The notes: a model not told the origin generated them from the letters alone. A DNA stretch of 64,000 nt from RPQJ01 sp963726665 (GCA_963726665.1 CAVSDW010000009.1:72903-136902), one strand, 5' to 3'; counted from the stretch's first letter, positions 35,744 to 45,386 are shown. Numbers and translations are program-made.

Positions 35744-37034
35744 TCAGGGCTTCTTGCAGCCGTCGGTGGGGAGCTGCCCTTCTCAGTGGAGAAGTACGTG
35801 AAGCCAGCGGGCTTGTTCTTCTCGAAGCAATTGCCAGTCCCTGTTTCGCCGAGTTCCGGCGTCTGCGCGAAAAGAATGTCCACGGCCGGGAGAGGCAGAG
35901 GCCACATTTCCGGCGGTAGCGTTGCGTTGCCGCTCAATTTGTTCAGGGACACCAGGTTGCGGGCTACGGAGGGATCCTCACCCGGCGTTGAATCATTATC
36001 AGGGCAGAGTCTCGGATCGGCCTGGTTGGCAGTACACCAACCAAGGACCCCGATCCCAACGTATTTATTATTCGCAACGACGTTCTTGGCGATTACGTTG
36101 TCGGAGACACCCAACACCAGGATCCCGATGCCCGGCGGCAATCTGCCCTGGAACGTTGTGTCTGGATCGGCCCTGTTCGGCGCGTTGTTGTCGCGAACGT
36201 CGTTCTGCTCGATCACCCAGTTGGCCATGACGGGCCTTCGACGGGTTCCCGGCGCCGTCTGGATGGAACAGGCCGATGCCCAACGTGTTGTTGTGGATCT
36301 TGTTCTGAGTCACCCAGACATTGTTTGAGACCGTGATCTCGAAGCCAATCACGCTGTCACGGACTTCGTTGCCGATGACGCGAACGTTCTCGGAACCCGC
36401 CACCCACATCGCGGTATCGAGCGAGCCGTAGGAAACGTTGTTCTGGACCAGGCCGTTTGCAGACAGCGTCGGGTAAATGCCATTGTTGAGGTTGTTTTTC
36501 GACTCGTTCCGGATGAACTCGAAGCCGTCCACCCAGCGCGTCTGGATGCCATTGCGTGGAAATCCCTCGACAGTGAATCCCCGAATGTAGAAGCCCTCGA
36601 TGGTGGCGTCTTTGCAGGCCTGCGCCTTCGCCTGGTCGTCAGGACCACCACCACGACCACCGACGTCGACATCACAGCCATTATTTCGTCGACATAAGGA
36701 GCCGCATAGACTCCCGCGCCAACAACGTCCCCGTATTCCTCCGGGCCGGTGTAAACGAGGCGAACCTGGCCCGGTTTGCGCCCTTGCCGATCAGGCGGAG
36801 GTTGTGCGTCTTGATGCGCAGGCCGTACTGCCACTTCTGCGCATTGCCGGGCGTAAACCTGTACGTCCCCGGCTCGACGAGGATCGTGTCGCCCGGCTTG
36901 GCCTTGTCTATCGCAGCCTGGATGTCGCTGGCACTGGAATTGGTCGGAAACACGCGCAGCACGGCCGCATTGGACGGAGCCGCGGCCATGAATGCAGCGA
37001 TTCCAGCCGCCGCGCAGATGTGACGTAGATTCAT
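35744..37034 (-). pseudogene. Secreted right-handed parallel beta-helix protein with several frameshifts
   Basis: The first frame has a signal peptide (MNLRHICAAAGIAAFMAAAPSNAA) and SDIQAAIDKAKPGDTILVEPGTYRF, the classic opening of Pbl/PelB-like beta-helix proteins. Conserved repeats continue in other frames: VYTGPEEYGDVV; then VDGFEFIRNESKNNLNNGIYP and ENVRVIGNEVRDSVIGFEI; then ANWVIEQNDVRDNN, GIGILVLGVSDNVIAKN; and finally LPTDGCKKP with the probable true stop at 35744. At least four indels in 1.3 kb. Likely a secreted carbohydrate-binding or lyase-like protein; no catalytic residues identified. Decay versus consensus error is unresolved. Confidence 0.65.
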
Positions 37035-37243
37035 TTTCGATTTGATCTCCGGGCCCGTGGCTGGCCCATGTTTCTTCGAGTCAGGCTCGCCGCGCGCAAT
37101 GCGCGACGGCGCCGATTCCCCCACCGGCTGTCGATTCTTGCTTTAATGAAACACGGGTGTCAATTTTCCGGCCTTATGGTAAATGGCTGTCGCCCGCGGC
37201 ACGTTTGACGACGCCTCGACCAGCCACCCACGATCGCCCGCCA

Positions 37244-39493
37244 ATGAACCCACGATACAGAAGTCGAGTATGCGCAGGAGGCACGACCTCCCCCGCTGGC
37301 ATCTGCCTGCTGCTCGCTGCGGTGCTGGCCCTCAGCGCTTGCGGCAAGCAGTCCGCACCGGCACCGCTCGCGTTCCCAGGCAAGTCCGCCGGCGCCATCG
37401 AAATCAAGTACCCCCTCGACGAGACGCTCTTCCCGCCGGAGATCGTCGCCCCGACCTTCGTCTGGAGCGACAAGACCGAGGGCGTCAAGACGTGGACGGT
37501 CCTGGTTCGGTTCGATAACACGGGCGAGGTGCTGCGATTCCCCACGACGGAGCCGCGCTGGCGCCCCTCCGAGACGGATTGGGCGAAGATCAAGCAGAGC
37601 AGCGTTGCGCGAGACGCGCAGGTAGCCATCGTCGGCCTCGGCCCGGACGCGCGGGCCGCCTCCTCCTCGACCGTACGCATCCGGACGTCCACGGACCCGG
37701 TGGGGGACTCGATTTTTTATCGCGAGGTTCCGCTCCCATTTCTCTCCGCCGTGCAGGACCCGTCGCGCATCCGCTGGCGCTTCGGCTCGGTCAACTCAGA
37801 AACCGCGCCGCCCATCGTGCTCGAGAACCTGCCGGTCTGCGGCAACTGCCACTCATTCTCTGGCGACGGCAAGGTCCTGGGCCTCGACGTCGATTACGGC
37901 AACGACAAGGGAGCCTACGCGGTCCTGCCGGTATCGAAGCAGATGGTGCTGAACGACGAGAAGATCATCACCTGGAGCGACTACAAGAAAGGCGACGGCG
38001 AGGCCACATTCGGGCTCCTCTCCCGGGTCTCGCCCGACGGCCGCTACGTGATCAGCACGGTCAAGGACCGCGCGGTGTTCGTGGCGACGCCAGACATCTG
38101 GTTTTCGCAGCTCTTCTTCCCGATCAAGGGCATTCTCGTCGTCTACGACACCCAGACCGGTGCTTTCAAGCAGTTGCCGGGCGCCGACGACCCCGAGTAC
38201 GTCCAGAGCAACCCGATCTGGAGCCCCGACGGCAAGTCGATCGTCTTCGCCCGGACGAAGGCATACAAGAAGGATGTCGTCGCCAACGCCACGTCAGTCC
38301 TACTGAGCGAAAAAGATGTCCCCGAGTTCGTCAACGACAAGGAACCGTTCAAGTTCGATCTGTACCGGGTTCCGTTCAACGATGGCCGGGGAGGAAGGGC
38401 CGAGCCGATCGAGGGCGCCTCGCACAACGGGAAGAGCAACTACTTCGCGAAGTTCTCCCCGGACGGGCAGTGGATCATCTTCTGCAAGGCCGAGAACTAC
38501 ATGCTGCTGATGCCGGACAGCGAGCTTTTCATCATCCCGGCCGCGGGGGGCGAGGCTCGACGCCTGCGCGCGAACACGCCCCGCATGAACTCCTGGCACA
38601 GCTGGTCGTCCAACGGCCGCTGGCTCGTCTTCTCTTCAAAAGCCAACACCGCCTACACGCAGCTGTTCCTGACCCACATCGATGAGAAGGGCGAGTCCAC
38701 GCCCCCGGTATTGCTCGAGCGTTTCACCGGGAGTGATCGCGCCGCCAACATCCCGGAGTTCGTTCCGCTGCCCGCCGAAGCGATCGCACAGATCAAGGAA
38801 CAGTTCCTCGACGCTTACTCCTTCCTTCGCGCGGGTATGGCGAACGAACGAACTGGCAACTATCCCGGCGCGGTCCGTTCCTACCAGCGAGGCCTGGACG
38901 TCGCGCCCGGGAACGTCGAGCTCCTGAACGCACTCGGATTCGCGTTGTTCCAGCAGGGCAAGAGCAAGGAGGCGGTCGTCGCGCTGGAGAAGGCGCTCGC
39001 GGTAGACCCGAAACACTGGAAGGCACACAACAACCTGGCCCTCGCCGCAATCGACAGCGGCGAACTCGAAGTGGCTGAAGCGCACTATCGGGAGTCACTC
39101 GCGATCAAGGCGCAGCCCGCGATCTACAACGACCTCGGTTTCGTGCTGGAACGCGAGGGATTGCCCGACGAGGCCGCCGAGATGTACCGCAAGGCGGTCA
39201 AGCTGGACCCCGGTTCGGCGTCGGCGCAGTACAATCTCGGGTCATCGCTCGCACGGAGCGGCCGGTACGCGGAGGCCGAGAGCCATCTCCGCAAGGCCAT
39301 TAAGATAAGCCCGAACACCCAGACCTACACCGGGCTCGGGATCGTCCTGTGGCAGCTCGGCCGCGCGAACGAAGCCATCACGAACCTGCAGGCAGCGATC
39401 AAGGCGGACCCGAAGAACGCGACCGCCCAGCAGAAGCTGGCCGAGGTCCTCGCAAGCCAGGGACACACGGACGGAGTACGCAACAATCCGTGA
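37244..39493 (+). CDS. Lipoprotein with CxxCH motif, PD40-like beta-propeller and TPR array
   Basis: 749 residues. Lipoprotein signal LLLAAVLALSAC (Cys33) anchors it to an envelope membrane. About 40-190 is an Ig-like beta region; LENLPVCGNCHSFSGDGK carries a CxxCH motif, a possible single c-type heme. PD40/TolB-type propeller blades follow (RVSPDGRYVIST, IWSPDGKSIVFAR, KFSPDGQWIIFCKAENYMLL). The last 230 residues are about six TPRs (LNALGFALFQQGKSKEAVVALEKALAVDP). The ATG at 37244 is chosen because the lipobox is then correctly spaced; the frame is open upstream to 37157. Possible role: surface complex assembly or redox sensing; no specific function assigned. Confidence 0.8.
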   Translation: MNPRYRSRVCAGGTTSPAGICLLLAAVLALSACGKQSAPAPLAFPGKSAGAIEIKYPLDETLFPPEIVAPTFVWSDKTEGVKTWTVLVRFDNTGEVLRFPTTEPRWRPSETDWAKIKQSSVARDAQVAIVGLGPDARAASSSTVRIRTSTDPVGDSIFYREVPLPFLSAVQDPSRIRWRFGSVNSETAPPIVLENLPVCGNCHSFSGDGKVLGLDVDYGNDKGAYAVLPVSKQMVLNDEKIITWSDYKKGDGEATFGLLSRVSPDGRYVISTVKDRAVFVATPDIWFSQLFFPIKGILVVYDTQTGAFKQLPGADDPEYVQSNPIWSPDGKSIVFARTKAYKKDVVANATSVLLSEKDVPEFVNDKEPFKFDLYRVPFNDGRGGRAEPIEGASHNGKSNYFAKFSPDGQWIIFCKAENYMLLMPDSELFIIPAAGGEARRLRANTPRMNSWHSWSSNGRWLVFSSKANTAYTQLFLTHIDEKGESTPPVLLERFTGSDRAANIPEFVPLPAEAIAQIKEQFLDAYSFLRAGMANERTGNYPGAVRSYQRGLDVAPGNVELLNALGFALFQQGKSKEAVVALEKALAVDPKHWKAHNNLALAAIDSGELEVAEAHYRESLAIKAQPAIYNDLGFVLEREGLPDEAAEMYRKAVKLDPGSASAQYNLGSSLARSGRYAEAESHLRKAIKISPNTQTYTGLGIVLWQLGRANEAITNLQAAIKADPKNATAQQKLAEVLASQGHTDGVRNNP

Positions 39494-39916
39494 TGCGTGG
39501 GGCTCGATGCGCTCACGAACACAACGCCTGTCGTGTCGGCGTTGGACGGCCCGCGCCGGCGAATGCGCAGCGGCCCGAAGGGCGAGAATCGGCCCAAGCC
39601 GATCCGGGTCAATCGAACCATCGACGCGCCGATTTCAAATCAGGGCTGCGGTTAGGATCTTTAATTGAATCAATAAGTTAGTCTGTGCGCTCGTTGCTTC
39701 AATTGCCCCGCGATGCTGGCCCGGGCAGGCCTGGTCCCACAAGATTCCCGCGGCTGCAGGTCCAGCGAACCTGACCACTGCGGCATCTCAAGGACGACAT
39801 CGCTCCGGCGCAATCCTTCTCACGTTGCCGCAGATCCGCTAGCCTTGTCGGCCCGAAGTGGCTGCAAGGCCCACCCTGCCCGCTCCACAGGATATTGGAC
39901 GCAATAGGGCACGAAT
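39494..39916. other. Intergenic region with structured repeat
   Basis: 423 bp without a supportable gene. 39531-39566 resembles the 3' end of the TlpA-like gene at 33.7 kb. 39565-39634 is a hairpin repeat also found near 54.8 kb. The rest, about 39640-39916, is A/T-richer at its left end and leads into the TTG start of the TIR gene; an AGGG at about 39906 may be its ribosome site. Confidence 0.5.
39565..39634. repeat. Hairpin repeat, copy 1
   Basis: Contains GCCC-GAA-GGGC (39573-39583) and ATCGGC-CCAA-GCCGAT (39588-39603), then a segment reading GTCAATCGAACCATCGACGC. The copy at 54.80-54.87 kb matches it with only a few differences. It lacks the leading GATTCGC-GAA-GCGAATC hairpin present in that copy. 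Confidence 0.7.
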
Positions 39917-41713
39917 TTGGCTCAGACCGCAGACGTCTTCCTAAGCTACTCGCGCGATGACAAGGCGCGGGTGCTCGACCTCGCCGGCAAGCTGCGTGCC
40001 GCAGGCGTGAACATCTGGATCGACCAGGGCGGCATCGACGGTGCCGCGCTCTGGGGCGAGTCGATCGTTCGCGCCCTCGAGGGCGCCAAGGTCCTGCTGT
40101 TGATGGTGTCGCCATCGGCCGTCAGCTCGCACAACGTGGCGAAGGAAGTCATGCTGACGAGCGAACGCAAGGGCCACATCCTGCCCGTGCACCTCGAGCC
40201 GACCACGATCCCCATCGGCCTCAAGTACCCGCTCGCCGGCATCCAGCACATCGAGTTCTATCACGGAGATCCGGGCGAAAATCTGCAGGCCATCCTGCAA
40301 TCGCTGGACGCACTGGGCGTGAAGATCACGCCGCCGCAGGCCGCCGTCGCGAGTGGCACCAAAGTGCCGCCCGCCACGGCCGGCGCGGCGCTCGCAGCGC
40401 ATGGGGCCGAACCCCTCCCCGACGGCGGATCGGTCGCCGTACTGCCGTTCGACAATATCAGCCCCGATCCGGAGACCGACTATTTCAGCGACGGGCTGAC
40501 CGAAGAGCTGATCGCAAGGCTGTCGCTGGTGAGCGAGATCAAACTGGTCTCGCGCTGGGCCTCGATGCAGCACAAGGGTCGCGGGCAGGACATCCACGCG
40601 GTCGGCGCCGCCCTCGGCGCGCGGTACATCGTCGGCGGCGGCGTACGCCGGTTCCAGGACTCGGTGCGGGTCACCGTCCAGCTGGTCGACGTCGCAACCA
40701 ACCTGCAGCTCTGGGGCAACACCTACAAGGGCAAGCTCGACGACATCTTCGACATCCAGGAGCAGGTCGCGCAGCAGATCGTCGAGGCGCTGAAGCTGAA
40801 GCTCACGTTCTCGGAAAAGCTGTCGCTGACCAAGCGGCCGACGCTGAATGCGGAGGCGTACGACCTCTACCTTCGCGGCCAGGACCAGCTCTACCGGCTC
40901 ACGAAGCGCAGCGTCGAATACGCGATCCAGCTCTTCGAGAAGGCCATCGAGCTCGACTCGCGCTACGCGGCCGCCTACGCAGGATGCTCGAGCGCCTACG
41001 GGCAGATGTACCAGCTGATCGCCCGCGAGGAGCGTTACCGGGAGCTGGCGCAGGAACTGAGCTTCAAGGCCCTGATGTACGACAACAACCTCTCCGAGGC
41101 GTACCGGGCGATGGGGCTCTCGTACTTCCTGTGGGGCAAGCTGAACGAGGCAGCCGCCTCGTGCACCAAGGCGATCGAAATCGATCCAGACGATTTCATC
41201 GCGCACTGGACGCTCGGGCGGATCTACTTCACCGAGGGCAGGCTCGAACAGGCGCTGGAACTCTTCCGGCGGGTGGCTGAAATCAAGCCGAGCTTCTATG
41301 CGGGGCACCTGGACGTAGCACAAGCTTGCATGGGTCTCGGACTGCACGAGGAGGCGACAGCGGTCAATCGTCGCCTGCTCGAGATCATGCCGAATTACCT
41401 GCTGCAGAATCCCGACGATGCGCGAGCGCGACTGATCTACGCGAGCAAGCTTGGCTCGGCCGGTCGCAAGGAAGAGGCCGTCCGTGAGGGCACCAAGGCG
41501 CTGGTGCTCAGCCCGGGGGATCCGGTGATGCTCTACAACGCGGCATGCCTGTATGTGAGTCTCGGCGAATCGGACCGTGCCATCGACGCGCTGCGCCAGG
41601 CCGTCGACGCCGGGTACACGAACATCGGCTGGATGCAGAACGACCCCGATCTCGTCTCATTGCGCGACCATCCGGAATTCGTCGCCTTGCTGCAATTGAT
41701 GCACCCGCATTAG
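39917..41713 (+). CDS. TIR domain - TolB-like domain - TPR protein (second copy)
   Basis: 598 residues from a TTG, as in the other TIR gene; an AGGG lies about 8 bases upstream. The TIR domain (about 1-135) has ADVFLSYSRDDKARV, VNIWIDQGGIDGAALWGESI and Glu77 in SSHNVAKE at the position of the NADase glutamate. The TolB-like domain (about 170-300) shows VAVLPFDNISPDPETDYFSDGLTEELI, followed by TPRs from about 315 (DLYLRGQDQLYRLTKRS) to the end. No signal peptide. Clearly a diverged paralogue of the 1742-3520 gene, with a different linker and TPR set. Role as signalling scaffold or NAD-cleaving effector is inference. Confidence 0.85.
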   Translation: MAQTADVFLSYSRDDKARVLDLAGKLRAAGVNIWIDQGGIDGAALWGESIVRALEGAKVLLLMVSPSAVSSHNVAKEVMLTSERKGHILPVHLEPTTIPIGLKYPLAGIQHIEFYHGDPGENLQAILQSLDALGVKITPPQAAVASGTKVPPATAGAALAAHGAEPLPDGGSVAVLPFDNISPDPETDYFSDGLTEELIARLSLVSEIKLVSRWASMQHKGRGQDIHAVGAALGARYIVGGGVRRFQDSVRVTVQLVDVATNLQLWGNTYKGKLDDIFDIQEQVAQQIVEALKLKLTFSEKLSLTKRPTLNAEAYDLYLRGQDQLYRLTKRSVEYAIQLFEKAIELDSRYAAAYAGCSSAYGQMYQLIAREERYRELAQELSFKALMYDNNLSEAYRAMGLSYFLWGKLNEAAASCTKAIEIDPDDFIAHWTLGRIYFTEGRLEQALELFRRVAEIKPSFYAGHLDVAQACMGLGLHEEATAVNRRLLEIMPNYLLQNPDDARARLIYASKLGSAGRKEEAVREGTKALVLSPGDPVMLYNAACLYVSLGESDRAIDALRQAVDAGYTNIGWMQNDPDLVSLRDHPEFVALLQLMHPH

Positions 41714-41737
41714 ACCTGGACTCTCAGGACGTCGAGT

Positions 41738-41778
41738 GGTGCCACGGACGGACCGACTTGCGAAGCGAGTCGGGACTG
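41738..41778. repeat. Hairpin repeat, partial copy 3
   Basis: GGTGCCACGGACGGACCGA then GACTTGC-GAA-GCGAGTC (stem 41755-41771, one G-T wobble). It corresponds to the first hairpin of the copy at 54.76-54.84 kb, with the same GGACGGACCGA lead-in. The other two hairpins are missing here. Confidence 0.55.
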
Positions 41779-41823
41779 GGTTCGATCGGCGTACCCATAG
41801 CAACGACATGGAAGCCCGTCCGA

Positions 41824-42724
41824 TTGAAGCTGCTGATCATCTTCAACCCCAACGCAGCATTTGGCCGTTCGCTGAAGAAACTGGCGGATATCAAGGCGAA
41901 ATTTGCGGGCCAGCGCATTGATACCACGTTCATGCCGACCACCCATCCGGGTCATGGCAAGGAGCTGGTGGCAAACGCCGACCTGTCGGGTTTTGATGGC
42001 CTGGTGGCGGCGGGCGGTGATGGCACGGTCTTTGAAGTTCTGAATGGTCTTTACACGCACCCGCGATCTGCGCGTATCCCACTTGGCATCCTGCCCATCG
42101 GCACCGGCAACGCCTTTCGCGCGCGAGCTGGGGCTGCAACCGGGCGCATGGTCCGATGCGATCGATATCCTCATGCAGGGACACACCCGTCAGGTCGATG
42201 TCGCCTCCGTGCAATCCGCTGACAAGTCCTACTACTTTCTGAATATCGTGTTGATGGGATTTTCAGTGGACGCCAGTTTGACGGGACACAAACTGAAGTT
42301 TCTGGGCGAGCGGTCCTACACACTGGGGACCCTGTGGCAGGTATTGAAGCTCAAGAGCTATCCGCTCGAGATGCAAATCGACGACAGGGTCGTACGAAGT
42401 GACAATATTTTTGTCGCGATCTCCAACAGCCGCTTTGTCGGCACGCATTTTCTGATCGCACCCGCAGCGGTTATCGATGACGGCTTGCTGGACGTGACTA
42501 TTCTCAGAAAGCTGAAACGCAGTCGTTTGCTCAGGCTGTTTCCAAAGATCTATTCCGGCCGGCATGTCGAGTACGACGAAATCTCTACTTACAGGGCGAC
42601 GCGTATCAAGATCTGTTCGCCGGAAGCCATGCTGATGGGCCCCGACGGTGAATTCTGTGGTCACTCGCCGGCAGAGATACGTTGCTTGCCCGGGGATTTG
42701 ACGATTTTTTCCCAGCTCCAGTAG
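41824..42724 (+). pseudogene. Diacylglycerol kinase family lipid kinase, split by one frameshift
   Basis: LKLLIIFNPNAAFG opens from a TTG at 41824. LVAAGGDGTVFEVLNGL is the nucleotide-binding GGDGT motif and LGILPIGTGNAF the second DAGK motif, after which the frame is lost. The other frame resumes at once with ARELGLQPGAWSDAIDILMQG and runs to CLPGDLTIFSQLQ (42724). The break is at a TTT run at 42115-42118: with one T fewer the protein is continuous, about 300 residues. That makes a homopolymer error likely. The family phosphorylates diacylglycerol, sphingoid bases or related lipids. Confidence 0.8.
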
Positions 42725-42838
42725 TTCGTAGAGTGGCAGGCATCGGGAAGTTGGCGGTGACCTGCTCCACGATTTCAGCGCCAGATTGAGGTCAGGCACT
42801 CAGCGCGCCGGCCGCCTTTCCCTCTTCCGGAGACGAGC

Positions 42839-44242
42839 ATGACCAGGACGATCCAGCTGGACGAGACGATCGAGGTGCAGCGGCCGCTGCACGAAGTGTT
42901 TGCCTACATCTCCGAGTTCTCCCGCATCGAGGAATGGGACCCGGCCGTGGCGCGCGGCGTGCGCTCGACCGAAGGCCCGCTGGGCGTGGGCAGCCAGTTC
43001 CGGATCGACATGAAGGCGGGCTTTTCGCTGCGCTACTCCGTGGTCGAGTGGGAGCCGGACCGTCGCCTGCTCATGACGGTCGATTCGAAACCCTTCACGG
43101 CGCGGGAAGAAATCTTCTTCAAGCGGACCGCCGACGGCACGCGAGTCCGCTACGTCGCCACCTTCGAATTCGTCGCGCCACTGGCCCGCCTGTTGAAGAG
43201 GTTCCCGGGAGTGATGGATCGTGTCGGCAAGAGCGCCATGGCCGGCATGAAGCGGGCGCTCGAAGACCGGTTCGACCCGCCGCCTGCCACCTGGGGCACA
43301 GTGCTGGCCGACAGGCTGGTGGTGCCCGGCATGCTGGGTTTCACGCGCTTCGGCTACGGGGCGGCGCGCAGGCACTGGAACCCCGTGTCGGCGTATCTGC
43401 GCGATCGCCACATCGTGATCACGGGAGCGACGTCCGGGCTGGGCCTCGCGACCGCAGAGGCCCTGGCGGCGCGCGGAGCGGAGCTGACGCTCGTGGCGCG
43501 CGACGCGAGGAAGGCGAAGAGCGTCGCGCAGGACCTCGAGCGCCGGTTCGGCAACCAGCGGATCCACGTCGAGATCGCCGAGCTGAGCATGCTGAAGGAA
43601 GTCAGAGCCTTGGCCGCTCGCCTGCTGAAGAAGGGCAAGGCCATCGACGTGCTGGTCAACAATGCCGGGGCGCTGATCAATCCACGCGAGGAAACGGCCG
43701 AGGGCCTCGAGAAGAGCTTTGCGCTGTTGCTCCTGAGCCCGTGCCTGCTGAGCTCGCTCCTGCACCCGTTGCTCAAGAAGGCGGCCGGTCAGCATGGCGT
43801 TGCGCGTGTCGTCAACGTACTTTCGGGCGGCATGTACACGCAGAAGATCCACGTCGACGACCTGCAGAGCAGGAAAGGGACCTACTCCGGGTCGGTCGCC
43901 TATGCGCGCGCAAAGCGCGGCCTGATGATCCTGACCGAGGAATGGGCGCGTCGCTGGGCCAAGGACGGCATCGTGGTCAACGCCATGCACCCAGGTTGGG
44001 CCGACACCCCGGGGGTGGTCGCGGGGTTGCCGGAGTTCCACCGAGTCACGGAGCGGGTATTGCGCACTCCGGAACAGGGTGCCGACACCATCGTCTGGCT
44101 GGCGGCAGCCACGGAGGCCGGCAAGGTCAGTGGCGAGTTCTGGCTCGATCGCCGACCGCATGCGAAGCACTTCCTGCCCAGCACTCGCGAGACTCCGGCC
44201 GAGCGGCGGGAACTGCTGAAGGCGCTCGCCGCGTTCGTCTAG
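42839..44242 (+). CDS. SRPBCC domain fused to short-chain dehydrogenase/reductase
   Basis: 467 residues. About 1-145 is a polyketide-cyclase/START-like SRPBCC fold (DETIEVQRPLHEVFAYISEFSRIEEWDP, ATFEFVAPLARLLKRFP). About 185-440 is an SDR: VITGATSGLGLATAEALA (cofactor), LVNNAGALI, and catalytic YARAK, with HPGWADTPGV at the C-terminal side. The SDR half resembles dehydrogenase/reductase member 12-type proteins. An SRPBCC lipid-binding cup may present a hydrophobic substrate to the reductase. A CCGGAGACGAG ribosome region precedes the ATG. It follows a lipid kinase and precedes a methyltransferase on the same strand. Confidence 0.83.
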   Translation: MTRTIQLDETIEVQRPLHEVFAYISEFSRIEEWDPAVARGVRSTEGPLGVGSQFRIDMKAGFSLRYSVVEWEPDRRLLMTVDSKPFTAREEIFFKRTADGTRVRYVATFEFVAPLARLLKRFPGVMDRVGKSAMAGMKRALEDRFDPPPATWGTVLADRLVVPGMLGFTRFGYGAARRHWNPVSAYLRDRHIVITGATSGLGLATAEALAARGAELTLVARDARKAKSVAQDLERRFGNQRIHVEIAELSMLKEVRALAARLLKKGKAIDVLVNNAGALINPREETAEGLEKSFALLLLSPCLLSSLLHPLLKKAAGQHGVARVVNVLSGGMYTQKIHVDDLQSRKGTYSGSVAYARAKRGLMILTEEWARRWAKDGIVVNAMHPGWADTPGVVAGLPEFHRVTERVLRTPEQGADTIVWLAAATEAGKVSGEFWLDRRPHAKHFLPSTRETPAERRELLKALAAFV

Positions 44243-44370
44243 CGCCTGAGGGTCGAGTATTCGCAGTTTGACGTAGCACCGAATACACGCAAGTCAGGGC
44301 GACGGCAGTAAACTGCTCTGTACCCTCCGGGCGCCCCTGGCGTGCAATACGCGTAGGATGGTTGTCCACC

Positions 44371-45024
44371 ATGCCGCGACGCATCAACTCGCCGCGAGGG
44401 CCCGATCGTGATGCGGCCCTCCAACAGTACCGCCGACGCGCCGGCGTCTACGACCGCGAGCTGGCGTGGTTTGAACCCATTCGGCGCCTCGCAATCTCAA
44501 GGCTTGCGCTTCGCCCGGGTGACGTCGTGTTTGACGTGGGTTGCGGCACGGGCCTGAGCCTGTCGATGCTCAGGAAGGGCATTGGCCCCAAAGGCCGCAT
44601 CGTCGGCATCGAGCAGTCCCCCGAAATGGTTGCACAGGCTCGACGGCGCGTGGCGCGGTCGCGCTGGGCACGAGTGACGCTGCTGTGTTCGCCGGTGGAA
44701 ACCTCCGACATCCGCGTCGATGCAGACGCTGCGCTGTTCCACTTCACGCACGACATTCTTCAGCGGCCAGACGCAATTGCCAATGTCATCAGCCACCTGA
44801 AGCCGGGCGCACGCGTGGTGGCGTCGGGCTTGAAGTGGGCGGCACCGTGGCCGATGCGGCCGGTCAACCTGTTCGTTCTGCCTGCCGCATTGCGCTCCGT
44901 AACCTCGCTCGTCGGCATGGACCGCCCGTGGCAGCTGCTGCAGGATCAACTCGGCCAGATGAACGTCGAGTCTCGACTGCTCGGTGGCGCGTATATCGCC
45001 AGCGGCGTTTACGCTCCGTCCTGA
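44371..45024 (+). CDS. Class I SAM-dependent methyltransferase
   Basis: 217 residues. SAM motif I is VVFDVGCGTGLSLSML, with GIEQSPEMVAQARRR and DAALFHFTHDILQRPDAI following; HLKPGARVVASGLKW is the post-IV region. It resembles UbiE/ArsM-like small-molecule methyltransferases, but the substrate is not identifiable. ATG at 44371 preferred; a TTG nine bases upstream is possible, and AGGA at 44354-44357 lies between the spacings expected for each. A 12-bp palindrome GGCCCCGGGGCC at 45038-45049 follows the stop. Confidence 0.75.
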   Translation: MPRRINSPRGPDRDAALQQYRRRAGVYDRELAWFEPIRRLAISRLALRPGDVVFDVGCGTGLSLSMLRKGIGPKGRIVGIEQSPEMVAQARRRVARSRWARVTLLCSPVETSDIRVDADAALFHFTHDILQRPDAIANVISHLKPGARVVASGLKWAAPWPMRPVNLFVLPAALRSVTSLVGMDRPWQLLQDQLGQMNVESRLLGGAYIASGVYAPS

Positions 45025-45386
45025 CCGCGGCGTACCTGGCCCCGGGGCCTGCGGGCCCGGCACGGGACACTCCGGCGCTGTGAAGTCACCGGCTGTGCCT
45101 GCCGCATCGAGACGACTCCAACGGTCTTTCGGCGGTGACTTGATCAGTCTGCTGCAGTGCTCCCACAGCCGACTTCGTTGAACCCGCATTGTCGCCAGGT
45201 TCATTCAAGTACAGAGTCCTCTCACGGGCCACCACGCGAAGGCTAAGAGGAGCAGCATGGACAGGCTCGCGACTCTGGCCTGGCCAGCCTGCTCGGGATC
45301 TGGTCAGGCACAACCGCCGGCGCCGCACCGCCGACCATCGGTGCACCGGGTTACACAATCGCAATGGTCGCTGCAGGAGATTCGAC
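45025..45386. other. Intergenic region, no gene seen
   Basis: 362 bp. It begins with GC-rich palindromic DNA (GGCCCCGGGGCC at 45038-45049) that could end the methyltransferase transcript. I see no supportable ORF. A GGAGA at about 45376 is the ribosome site of the lipoprotein gene that follows. Confidence 0.4.

Noticed and set aside
36640..36690. Repetitive CCACCACGACCACCGACG stretch considered as a CRISPR or tandem repeat
   Set aside because: Only a short low-complexity run inside the frameshifted beta-helix gene; no regular repeat-spacer structure.
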